This document shows, one piece after another, positions 1-6,217 of a stretch of DNA of 8,036 nt. This DNA is from an uncultured Spirochaetaceae bacterium. Lineage in GTDB: Bacteria > Spirochaetota > Spirochaetia > SZUA-6 > Bin103. Numbering within the stretch: the stretch's first letter is position 1; every line of letters begins with the position of its first letter. The translations under genes and the position numbers were made by a program. Location: the NCBI GenBank assembly GCA_913043885.1, contig CAJWOB010000101.1, positions 1 to 8,036 on the forward strand. The letters are read 5' to 3'. A model generated the notes under the pieces. That model had not been told where the DNA came from. It did no database searches and was given only the letters and a program-made list of their open reading frames with translations.

Positions 1-1
1 C

Positions 2-1018
2 TACGGCTCGCGGATGCAGGCGAACCTGTCGGAGGAGCGCTGGAGCACGCTGCCGGAGCCGCTGCAGATGCTCACCCGCCACCGCGCCGAGGGCGTGCGC
101 GACCGGCTGACTGGGGACACTGCCGGCAACCGCAGCAGCATCATCGCCTGTGACAGCGCCCTGCCATCGCTTGCCCGTGCCGGCCTGGCGCCGGACTACG
201 TGGTCAGCGTCGATTGCCAGCATGCCAGCTACCACCACTGGATGGCGCTCGCAGCCGGCGAGCGTGGAGTGGCCACGGTTCTCGACGTCGCCTCCCCTCC
301 CATCGTCGCCCGGCACGCGGCGCAGCCGCTGTTCTTTGCCGGTGGCCACCCCATGACGCAGTACCTGGCGCAACACTGGCTGTCGCTGCCTTCCCTCCCC
401 ACCGACGGCGGAAACGTCGGCTATGCGGCGGTGGCCTTCGCGCAGTCGCTGGGCTTCGACAGCATCGATCTGGCCGGGCTCGACTACGCGTACGCGAGAA
501 AGCGCTACGCCCGCGGCGCCGACATGTACACTTCCATGGCGCGCCTACAGTCGCGCCATGCTCCGATCGAGCACCAGGATATGGCGGCAATCCTCAGGTC
601 CTCACCGCAGCGCCGGCGCCGCGCGGGCGGTACCGTGTACGAGACAGCGCAACTGGTGCGCTATCGCCGCTCGCTGGCAGCGCTCCTCTCCGAACGTTCT
701 CCCACGCCTCCGGTCGCGCCGTGGCAGGCCACCGCCCCGCCCCTCGTCTCCTGGCGGCAGACCCTCCAGCAGCTGCGCGATGCGCTGCTACGGCTCCCCG
801 ACCCTCAGCTGCCCTTGCGGGGCTACCTCGAGGGGTTGCGGCCCGCGCACCGTGACTTGATCACCATCATGCTGCCGGCCGCCGCCTCACTGCATCGCCG
901 CGAAGCGCACACCGCAGTAAGTGAAGAGGGACAGGACGCGGCCGAGCTCATCGAACAGACACGGACGTGGTCGATCAGCCTGATAGAGCGTACGATTCGC
1001 GGCGGCGGCGAGGTTTGA
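2..1018 (+). CDS. DUF115 / MptE-like family protein, 3' part (5' end cut by window edge)
   Basis: The reading frame is open to the left edge, so the ATG at 14 is probably internal and the true N-terminus is missing. Counting from that ATG, residues 43-50 (IIACDSAL), 60-69 (PDYVVSVDCQ), 130-139 (TDGGNVGYAA) and 153-160 (LAGLDYAY) form the successive strands and loops I recognise from the DUF115 (MptE-like, 6-hydroxymethylpterin pyrophosphokinase-like) fold. The family includes archaeal MptE and the bacterial Maf proteins linked to flagellin glycosylation. Spirochaetes carry similar stand-alone proteins of unsettled function. The GxGPSL motif that usually lies some 20-30 residues before the IIACD strand is not visible in any frame of the visible part; it is either upstream of the window or lost. 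The C-terminal half, after about residue 200, is Arg/Leu/Ala-rich, probably helical, and I recognise nothing in it. The next gene starts 7 nt downstream, so they are probably co-transcribed. Substrate and pathway cannot be told from sequence. Confidence 0.72.
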   Translation, partial: YGSRMQANLSEERWSTLPEPLQMLTRHRAEGVRDRLTGDTAGNRSSIIACDSALPSLARAGLAPDYVVSVDCQHASYHHWMALAAGERGVATVLDVASPPIVARHAAQPLFFAGGHPMTQYLAQHWLSLPSLPTDGGNVGYAAVAFAQSLGFDSIDLAGLDYAYARKRYARGADMYTSMARLQSRHAPIEHQDMAAILRSSPQRRRRAGGTVYETAQLVRYRRSLAALLSERSPTPPVAPWQATAPPLVSWRQTLQQLRDALLRLPDPQLPLRGYLEGLRPAHRDLITIMLPAAASLHRREAHTAVSEEGQDAAELIEQTRTWSISLIERTIRGGGEV

Positions 1019-1023
1019 GGAGG
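1017..1023 (+). promoter_or_regulatory. Shine-Dalgarno sequence overlapping upstream stop codon
   Basis: The sequence GAGGAGG overlaps the TGA stop (1016-1018) of the DUF115 gene and lies only 2 nt before the ATG at 1026. The core is strong but the spacing is shorter than usual. The overlap suggests translational coupling of the two genes. The next in-frame candidate, a GTG at 1068, has no such site and would remove the start of the first membrane helix, so the ATG at 1026 is preferred. Confidence 0.5.
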
Positions 1024-1025
1024 CG

Positions 1026-2195
1026 ATGAGCAGCGCTGCGCCGGGGCAGTCGGTTCCCGGCCTTTTTGTGCGTGTCTACGCGGCTGTGGCATTGGTGGCG
1101 TTGGTGGGGCTGCTCACCTACACCGGCCTGGCGCTGTTGCTCGCCCACGGCCGAGCGCTCGATCGAGCGAACACCCAGTTCGCCAGCCTGAACCCGTCCC
1201 TGACGGCCGAGTATCTCGAGCAGCGCACTCTCTCCTCCACTGCGTTCCGCCAGGTCGCGGCGCAGGCGCTGGCCGCCGCAGATGGTCCCGAAGCCATCCT
1301 GATGTCATCGAGCGTGGATGGCGTCGCCTTCGCCACCGCGGATCGCGCCGACCGCATTCTCCTATCGGGGGGTGAGCCGACGGCCATCGCGCAACGGCCG
1401 CTCCTGCGCGTGCTCAGCGCGCCGTTCCGTGGCGCTCGAGAGCTGCGGCTGGAGGCATCCTACCCACTGCTGCAAGCCGACGATGCATTCCCGATCCTCC
1501 GCACCGCGCTCTTCGGCGTCCTCGTCTTCCTCCTGCTAAGCGGCATCGCGTTCGTCCTCCGCGTCATTCTGCGGCCGTATCCATCCCATCGGCCGCGCAC
1601 CCCGCAGGCGGCAGCGCCAGCTCGACAATCGGTCAGACAAGAGGCGGCAGCACGCGACACACTCGAGCGCCGGCGCCCGCGCCGCGAGCCAGCCTTGGCC
1701 ATGCCGGGTTCGATGATCTCCACCACCGGTATCAGCAGGGCCGACTTCCTTCGCGAGCGACTGGACAGCGAGCTGACGCGAGCTGGCGGGCTGGACGCCG
1801 AGCTGTGCCTGGTGCTGGTTGCCGGCCGTGGCATCGGCGGCGACCGGCAGCGCTATGTGCGCCTTGGCGCGATTCTGCGCGAGCTGGCGGTGGTGCCCGA
1901 CCTGGCCTTCGAGTACGGCAGGACCGGGTTCGCCCTCATCATGCCGGAAACTGAGCTCGGAGATGCGATCGACAAGCTCGGTTCGGTTCGCAGCCTCTAC
2001 GAGCGGGACGGTCAGGGCGTGCACGTCGCGATCGGCATCAGCCAGCGCGGCGGCCGCCTCATCGACGGCAAACGCCTCTTCGCCGAAGCCAAGCGAGCGC
2101 TCGAGCGGGCGGTCCGCGCCGGCGGCAACCAACTGGTCGGTTTCCGGGCCGACCCGGTCAAGTTCCGCCGTCGCCAGGGCACCGCCACCGGGTAG
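1026..2195 (+). CDS. Two-helix membrane protein with degenerate GGDEF domain
   Basis: This is a 389-residue inner-membrane protein. A hydrophobic helix at about residues 14-40 is followed by an extracytoplasmic segment (about 41-160), a second helix (about 161-182), an Arg/Pro/Ala-rich linker (about 184-235) and a cytoplasmic domain (about 237-373). The cytoplasmic domain follows the GGDEF (diguanylate cyclase) pattern: a helix starting SRADFLRERLDSEL, a signature region EYGRTGFALIMPETELGDAI (296-315), the strand HVAIGIS, and a C-terminal helix AKRALERAVRAGGNQLVGF. The signature itself is GRTGF (298-302) instead of GGDEF, so the acidic metal and catalytic residues are gone. The RxxD inhibitory site is reduced to VVPD. 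It should therefore not make c-di-GMP and is more likely a structural or sensory domain. I recall spirochaete proteins with a similar FEYGxxGFAxxxP signature. The extracytoplasmic part matches no sensor I recognise. Confidence 0.75.
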   Translation: MSSAAPGQSVPGLFVRVYAAVALVALVGLLTYTGLALLLAHGRALDRANTQFASLNPSLTAEYLEQRTLSSTAFRQVAAQALAAADGPEAILMSSSVDGVAFATADRADRILLSGGEPTAIAQRPLLRVLSAPFRGARELRLEASYPLLQADDAFPILRTALFGVLVFLLLSGIAFVLRVILRPYPSHRPRTPQAAAPARQSVRQEAAARDTLERRRPRREPALAMPGSMISTTGISRADFLRERLDSELTRAGGLDAELCLVLVAGRGIGGDRQRYVRLGAILRELAVVPDLAFEYGRTGFALIMPETELGDAIDKLGSVRSLYERDGQGVHVAIGISQRGGRLIDGKRLFAEAKRALERAVRAGGNQLVGFRADPVKFRRRQGTATG

Positions 2196-2221
2196 CGCCA
2201 CCTTCGGGCAACGTCGTCACA

Positions 2222-2257
2222 GCCGCCGGCGCCGCCTCGCGGGCGCCGCGCTGCGGC
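2222..2257. terminator. GC-rich hairpin in convergent gap, possible two-way terminator
   Basis: Bases 2222-2226 (GCCGC) pair with 2253-2257 (GCGGC), and 2227-2233 (CGGCGCC) pair with 2242-2248 (GGCGCCG). This leaves an 8-nt loop and a 4-nt bulge on the right side. It fills most of the 65-nt gap between two convergent stop codons (TAG at 2193-2195, and TAG of the minus-strand gene at 2261-2263). There is no T-run on either strand, so it is not a classical intrinsic terminator; it may terminate weakly or protect mRNA 3' ends. Confidence 0.35.
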
Positions 2258-2260
2258 GGG

Positions 2261-3187
2261 CTAGTCCTGGAACTCGATGCTCAGCTCCTGCAGATCACGG
2301 GTAAGGAACGCCTCCGGGAACTCCTCGCGCGCCTCCCGTACTAGCTTGCGCAACTCGCGGTCGGTATAGCGAGGGCTGTAATGAATGAGGCCCATGCGTC
2401 GAACCCCCGCTCGCCGGGCCAGCGCCCCTGCCTGCGCCGCCGTCAGGTGTTTCTTGTCCCTGGCGCTGTTTCGCAGGTCGTGGGTGAACATCCCTTCACA
2501 GATCAGCAAGTCGGCGTTGGACACAAACTCATCCAGGCCGGGACACATCAACGTGTCGGTGACGAACGCGAACTTTCGTCCTGCGCGCGCGGCGCCCATC
2601 ACCTGATCCGGGGTGACCGTGCTGCCATCCTCGAGGGTGACGTCGTTGCCCGCTTGTAGCTGCGACCAGAGCGGCCCCCGCGGCACCTCGAGCTCCGTAG
2701 CGCGTTCCGGGTAGAACGTCCCGGGCCGCTCATCCTCGACCAGCGAGTACCCCATGCACGGTTTGGAGTGGCGCAGGCGCATGGTGTGCACCTCGAAGTC
2801 GTCCCCGCGGCACAGCAGCCCCTCGTCCATGCTCTCGTGAATGACGATCTCGTAGTTGATGTAGATCCCGAGGACGTTGATGTAGTGATCGATGTAGGCG
2901 CGCACCTTGGGCGGCCCATAGATATGTAGCGGCTCGGAACGCTCCACCTGGGACGACAAGGATAGGATTCCTGCCAAGCCAGTAACGTGGTCGGCGTGGG
3001 TGTGCGAGATGAAGATGCGTGAAATCTTCTTCCACCGTAGATTGAGCCGGCGGAAAGCGATTTGAGTCCCCTCACCGCAGTCGAACAGAAACAGGTCTCC
3101 CTCCCTGCGCAGAAGAACCGAGGTGAGACCACGCCCGGGGAGCGGCATCATCCCCCCGCTACCGAGAACAAATACTTCGATGTTCAT
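2261..3187 (-). CDS. rnz: Ribonuclease Z (tRNA 3' endonuclease)
   Basis: This 308-residue metallo-beta-lactamase-fold nuclease cuts precursor tRNAs just after the discriminator base to allow CCA addition. All the zinc ligands of the RNase Z family are present at almost the same numbers as in the E. coli enzyme: HTHADH at 62-67 (His62, His64, Asp66, His67), His140 (in RLRHSKP), Asp211 (VTDT) and His269 (IHYSPRY). The opening strand and loop (LGSGGMMPLPGRGLTS, then FDCGEGTQ at 35-42) are also typical. The segment GTFYPERATELEVPRGPLW (156-174) fits the family consensus. The frame stays open a further 82 codons upstream to 3433, but those residues are unlike the family and overlap the divergent gene, so the ATG at 3187 is the start. 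It has no clear Shine-Dalgarno sequence. A good promoter lies about 60 nt upstream. The gene is single, convergent with the GGDEF-like gene and divergent from epmA. Confidence 0.96.
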   Translation of the reverse strand: MNIEVFVLGSGGMMPLPGRGLTSVLLRREGDLFLFDCGEGTQIAFRRLNLRWKKISRIFISHTHADHVTGLAGILSLSSQVERSEPLHIYGPPKVRAYIDHYINVLGIYINYEIVIHESMDEGLLCRGDDFEVHTMRLRHSKPCMGYSLVEDERPGTFYPERATELEVPRGPLWSQLQAGNDVTLEDGSTVTPDQVMGAARAGRKFAFVTDTLMCPGLDEFVSNADLLICEGMFTHDLRNSARDKKHLTAAQAGALARRAGVRRMGLIHYSPRYTDRELRKLVREAREEFPEAFLTRDLQELSIEFQD

Positions 3188-3266
3188 GGGACGACGGCAG
3201 TGGCGCGACGGTCCGCGATAGCCGCACGACAGTCGGCGGCGCGAGTATAGAGGCACGGTCTCGCCG
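3188..3266. other. 79-nt divergent intergenic region between rnz and epmA
   Basis: The short gap separates the ATG of rnz (minus, 3187) from the ATG of epmA (plus, 3267), so it should carry promoters for both transcription units. It holds a clear minus-strand -10 box (3244-3249). On the plus strand the overlapping TATAGA (3246-3251) could be a -10 for epmA, but I see no -35 at a normal distance and the leader would be only about 10 nt. No operator-like palindrome was evident. Confidence 0.6.
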
Positions 3267-3273
3267 ATGTCCA
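3244..3273 (-). promoter_or_regulatory. Candidate sigma70-type promoter for rnz
   Basis: Read on the minus strand, TGGACA (3273 to 3268) and TATACT (3249 to 3244) each match the -35 and -10 consensus at five of six positions and are separated by 18 nt. Such an AT-rich -10 stands out in this GC-rich sequence. The predicted transcription start is near 3237, giving a leader of about 50 nt before the rnz ATG at 3187. The -35 box overlaps the epmA start codon (3267-3269), so divergent transcription of the two genes may interfere. Confidence 0.55.
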
Positions 3274-4280
3274 CGAACTCGATGCTCGATGGCGTTGCCG
3301 GCCGCGTCGCCGCCCGCGCGGCCCTGCTGCGCAGCGTGCGGCGCTTCTTCGACCAGCGCGGTTTCGTCGAGGTGGATACGCCCGTGCTGACTCGCTCGCT
3401 CATCCCCGAGCCCGCTATCGACGTCTTCGTCACCGAGGCCGCGCATCGTGCTACCCCGTTGTATCTGGTGCCCTCACCCGAGCGATGGATGAAGCGTCTC
3501 CTGGCGGTCGGCTGCAGCGCGATCTACCAGATAGGCCACGCGTTCCGAAACCTCGAGGAGATCGGGCCCTGGCACGCGGATGAGTTCGCGATGCTGGAGT
3601 GGTACACCACTGGGGAGGACTGGCTGGCGGCCAGGCAGACCACGCTCAGCCTGCTGCACGCGGTCACCGCGGCGCTCGAGCCATGGCGGGACGCATCGGA
3701 CCTTCGCTCAGCCCCCGCTCGCTCCTGTGGCGCGGAGCTATCGCTGCCGCCGGAGGTGCACACCGTTGCCTCGCTGTGCCAGCGCGCGCTCGACTCGCCG
3801 CTGGTCTCCCTCTCCCTTGTGGAGTTGCAGCAGGTGGCAGGACAAGTAGGGACGGAATGGTCGGCGGACGACACCTGGGAGCAGCTGTTTCATCGCCTGT
3901 TCCTGACGCATGTAGAACCGACGCTGCCCCGGGACCGGCCGGTTTTCGTCACCGACTACCCCAGCGGTGTGCCGACCCTGGCACGAGCGGCGGCCGACGC
4001 AGCGGTGGCCGAGCGCTGGGAGCTCTACCTGGGCGGCGTCGAAATCGCCAACTGCTATCAGGAGGAAGTCAGCGGCCAACGGCTCGCGGCGGTTTTCGGT
4101 GCGGAGGCAGAGCGCATCCGCAGATCGCACACGCCCCGACGGGTGGACTGGGAATTGCCGGATCGGTTCGGCGACAGCCCGCCGTGCACGGGTGTGGCGC
4201 TCGGCATCGACCGGCTCCTCGCTCACCTACTAGGCGCGCCGAGCATCGCAGCGATCGGGTACTGCGACACGGCCCGCTGA
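3267..4280 (+). CDS. epmA: EF-P lysine ligase EpmA (GenX/PoxA, LysRS-like)
   Basis: This 337-residue protein matches the class II catalytic core of lysyl-tRNA synthetase without the N-terminal anticodon-binding domain, as in EpmA (325 residues in E. coli). Motif 1 is GFVEVDTPVLTRS (32-44); SPERWMKRLL (70-79) precedes the motif 2 region FRNLEEIGPWHADEF (93-107), followed by MLEWY. GGVEIANCYQEE (256-267) forms part of the lysine pocket, and motif 3 is TGVALGIDRLL (308-318). Ala311 matches Ala298 of E. coli EpmA, the residue that favours (R)-beta-lysine where LysRS has Gly. The enzyme should activate beta-lysine with ATP and attach it to the conserved Lys of EF-P, whose gene starts 22 nt downstream. 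Motif 2 has one extra residue after FRN and Pro where E. coli has Arg, and NCYQE replaces NGFHE. The start at 3267 has only a weak AGAGG upstream (3249-3253); the ATG at 3282 is an alternative. The partner epmB is not in the window. Confidence 0.88.
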   Translation: MSTNSMLDGVAGRVAARAALLRSVRRFFDQRGFVEVDTPVLTRSLIPEPAIDVFVTEAAHRATPLYLVPSPERWMKRLLAVGCSAIYQIGHAFRNLEEIGPWHADEFAMLEWYTTGEDWLAARQTTLSLLHAVTAALEPWRDASDLRSAPARSCGAELSLPPEVHTVASLCQRALDSPLVSLSLVELQQVAGQVGTEWSADDTWEQLFHRLFLTHVEPTLPRDRPVFVTDYPSGVPTLARAAADAAVAERWELYLGGVEIANCYQEEVSGQRLAAVFGAEAERIRRSHTPRRVDWELPDRFGDSPPCTGVALGIDRLLAHLLGAPSIAAIGYCDTAR

Positions 4281-4302
4281 TTCGGACTACCGTGCGCCAG
4301 CG

Positions 4303-4863
4303 ATGATCAAAGCCAGCGCGATCGACAAAGGCACCTTCTTGCTGATCAAGGGCGCTCCTCACCTGGTGGTAGAGCGGGAGTTCGTAAACCCCGGCAAGGG
4401 GTCGGCGTTCGTGCGCCTCAAGCTCAAGAACATTCAGACCGGCCTCGTGACCCGCCAGGTCAACAAGAGCCAAGAAACTCTCGAGGACGTGGAGATAGAG
4501 GGAGTCAACGCGCAGTACCTCTACGCCGACGACGACTCGTATGTGTTCATGAACTCCGACACCTTCGATCAGTTCAACGTCCCGGTTTCCGGGCTCGAGG
4601 ATCGCCGCCACTACCTTATCGAAGGGGACAGCTATCAGGTGATGATGTGGGGAGAGACGCCACTGGACATCAAGGTGCCGATCAAAATGGCCCTGGAGAT
4701 CGCCGAGGCGCCGCCGGCGGAACGAGGAGACACGGCGACCGGTGCCAGCAAGACCGTCACCACCGCCACCGGCCTGCCACTCAAGGTCCCCATCTTCATC
4801 AAGGAAGGCGATCGCGTCGTGGTTAACACCGAGACCGCTGAGTACGTCGAACGCGCCAACTGA
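4303..4863 (+). CDS. efp: Translation elongation factor P
   Basis: This 186-residue protein is a complete EF-P of normal length with three beta-barrel domains: an N-terminal KOW-like domain (about 1-64), a central OB domain (about 66-127, with YLYADDDSYVFMNSDTFDQ at 72-90) and a C-terminal OB domain (about 129-186). The loop FVNPGKGSAF (27-36) carries Lys32, equivalent to E. coli Lys34, the residue modified with beta-lysine. The C-terminal EF-P signature spans 150-169 (Lys150, Val152, Gly157, Val162-Pro163, Gly169). EF-P binds between the P and E sites and speeds peptide-bond formation at polyproline stretches. Its position directly after epmA supports a modified Lys32 and a shared transcript. 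There is no obvious Shine-Dalgarno sequence before the ATG at 4303, so translation may depend on coupling with epmA. The coding 3' end probably also contains the start of the next gene in another frame. Confidence 0.97.
   Translation: MIKASAIDKGTFLLIKGAPHLVVEREFVNPGKGSAFVRLKLKNIQTGLVTRQVNKSQETLEDVEIEGVNAQYLYADDDSYVFMNSDTFDQFNVPVSGLEDRRHYLIEGDSYQVMMWGETPLDIKVPIKMALEIAEAPPAERGDTATGASKTVTTATGLPLKVPIFIKEGDRVVVNTETAEYVERAN
4724..4730 (+). promoter_or_regulatory. Possible ribosome binding site inside efp for the downstream gene
   Basis: GAGGAGA lies within efp, 11 nt before the GTG at 4742, the only ATG, GTG or TTG available to the methyltransferase frame before its conserved SQSLFS motif. It is the best Shine-Dalgarno candidate near that gene. 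It may also be chance, since efp encodes it as the codons for ERGD. Confidence 0.35.
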
Positions 4864-6178
4864 CCACCAGCATCCGGCCCGGCTGACCGCATACCAGCCC
4901 GCGGCTGCGGCCCCCTTTCTGCACAAGCAGGTCCGCCTCCGTTTTGGCGGCCGGTCGCTGCAGCTCGGCCTCTCTCAGTCGCTCTTCAGCAGCCATGACG
5001 TCGACGTGGGGGCGGCGGCGCTGCTGGCCACCGTCGCCGACCGCGTGGGCGCCAGGCACGTCGCCAGCGTCGCCGACGTCGGCTGTGGCGTCGGCACGCT
5101 CGGCCTGGCCGCCGCCGCTCGCTGGGGCTGCCCCGCACACATGTTCGACCGCGACGCGCTAGCGCTGGCGGTGAGTGTAGCCAACGCAAACGCCAACTCC
5201 CTGGCCGTCCACCTGCATGGCGCGCTGGGATCTCGTAGCGTGGTAGCCACCGCCGCCATCGGGCCCAGCTCCGGCTACGACCTAGTGTTGTGCAACCTGC
5301 CAGCGAAAGCCGGGGCCCCGGTGCGGGGCGCGATCATCCACGATTGCGCGTCGATGCTTGCGCCCGGAGGCGTGCTCGCGCTGGTCGTCGTCGCACCCCT
5401 GCACGGCGAGACCGAGGCAACGCTCGCCGCCATGCGCGGGGAGCTGTGGCAGCGCCGTGAGCCTGGCCACGCCATCTTTCACCACCGCGCGGACGTCGGC
5501 GACGACCGCAGCCGCGACCGTGACGCTGCTGAGCAGCGCGAGCCGTTCGCCGCTTACGTGCGCGCCGATGGGACGCGCACCCTCGCCGGTGCCAGCGTCC
5601 CCGTCCGCTCGATGTTCGGCCTTCCCGATTTCGATACCAGCAGCTACCTCACCCAGCTGCTGGCCTCGTTGCTTGCAGCTCGACCTGCCGCCGAGTGGGC
5701 GAACTGGAGGCGGATGTGGCTCTGGAATCCCGGCCAGGGCGAGCTGGCGTCGTGGCTGGTGGACCGCCGTCGCCAGCAGGCGCCCAATACGGCGCCGCAA
5801 GTAAGCCTGGCGAGCCGTGACGCGCTACAGATCCACGCCACCGAGACCAATCTGAGAGCGAGAGGCGACCTGCTGAAGGTCACCGTGCATGCGCCATCGC
5901 CCAGCAGCGCCGCACACGAGCTCGCCAGCGCGGTAGAGCACGCAGAAAAGGCCGACCTGGCCGTGGTGCCGCTGGAGCAAGACGTGGCGCGCACTGAGGG
6001 AGAGCGGCTGCTCGTCACGCTCGCCGGCAGCCTGGCCCCGGGAGGGCACCTCGTAATAGGGGGCAAGGCGGGGCTGGTCGGCCCGCTCCTACAGCGCCGC
6101 GCCACCGCGGGTCTCAGCCTCGTCAAGCAGATGCGGCGCAAGGGACAGGCGGCCGCCGTCTGCGTGGCGCGCGCCTGA
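4742..6178 (+). CDS. Two-domain SAM methyltransferase, RsmC/RlmG-like; start uncertain
   Basis: From the GTG at 4742 the frame encodes 478 residues. Conserved sequence begins near residue 62. The first domain is a canonical MTS-type class I methyltransferase: SQSLFSSHDVDVG (78-90), SAM motif I ADVGCGVGTLG (111-121), an acidic motif II region MFDRDALAL (134-142), and NLPAKAG (185-191) in the place of the catalytic NPP(F/Y) of base N-methyltransferases, then MLAPGGVLALVV. A second, degenerate copy follows: FGLPDFDTSSYLTQLL (292-307), WLWNPGQGELASWL (326-339) where motif I would be, SRDALQIHATETNL, and LAPGGHLVIGG (431-441). Tandem domains recall rRNA guanine-N2 methyltransferases RsmC and RlmG, but there the N-terminal copy is the degenerate one. 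The target is probably RNA, by inference only. The start is uncertain: 4742 overlaps efp by 122 nt, CTG at 4883 would give 431 residues, and GTG at 5006 would delete the SQSLFS motif. Residues 1-47 look like an efp shadow (Pro/Ser-rich). Confidence 0.7.
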   Translation: MPARPSPPPPACHSRSPSSSRKAIASWLTPRPLSTSNAPTDHQHPARLTAYQPAAAAPFLHKQVRLRFGGRSLQLGLSQSLFSSHDVDVGAAALLATVADRVGARHVASVADVGCGVGTLGLAAAARWGCPAHMFDRDALALAVSVANANANSLAVHLHGALGSRSVVATAAIGPSSGYDLVLCNLPAKAGAPVRGAIIHDCASMLAPGGVLALVVVAPLHGETEATLAAMRGELWQRREPGHAIFHHRADVGDDRSRDRDAAEQREPFAAYVRADGTRTLAGASVPVRSMFGLPDFDTSSYLTQLLASLLAARPAAEWANWRRMWLWNPGQGELASWLVDRRRQQAPNTAPQVSLASRDALQIHATETNLRARGDLLKVTVHAPSPSSAAHELASAVEHAEKADLAVVPLEQDVARTEGERLLVTLAGSLAPGGHLVIGGKAGLVGPLLQRRATAGLSLVKQMRRKGQAAAVCVARA

Positions 6179-6217
6179 TCGCCCGCACCCCTGCTACTCG
6201 CTGGCCCCGATCAGGCG
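6172..6217. repeat. Perfect 10-bp inverted repeat across convergent gene ends
   Basis: CGCCTGATCG (6172-6181) and its exact complement CGATCAGGCG (6208-6217) enclose a 26-nt spacer. The left arm contains the methyltransferase stop TGA (6176-6178), and the right arm lies in the last codons of the minus-strand TPR-like gene, whose TAG is at 6194-6196. Both genes thus end with the same 10-mer in their own sense. It could fold in either transcript as a terminator-like or 3'-protecting hairpin, but the loop is long and no T-run follows. Confidence 0.45.

Noticed and set aside
214..855. 213-codon plus-strand open frame inside the DUF115 gene
   Set aside because: Arg/Pro/Ala-rich shadow sequence; the DUF115 motifs are all in the other frame.
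1536..2201. 221-codon minus-strand open frame opposite the GGDEF-like gene
   Set aside because: It mirrors the coding frame of a gene with clear domain structure; the composition is that of a shadow frame.
3188..3433. N-terminal extension of RNase Z by 82 codons
   Set aside because: The open frame continues, but the extra residues are unlike RNase Z, overlap epmA antisense, and the protein from the ATG at 3187 has the normal length and start of the family.
3267..4280. Reading the epmA product as a true lysyl-tRNA synthetase
   Set aside because: It lacks the N-terminal anticodon-binding OB domain, has Ala rather than Gly in motif 3 (GVALG), and sits next to efp.
4860..4883. CTG start overlapping the efp stop (CTGA) as start of the methyltransferase
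   Set aside because: This frame stops after eight codons and is not the methyltransferase frame; it would work only if an indel is present in the sequence.
4069..4926. 285-codon minus-strand open frame opposite epmA and efp
   Set aside because: It lies opposite two certain genes, has no recognisable motif, and long antisense frames are expected in GC-rich DNA.
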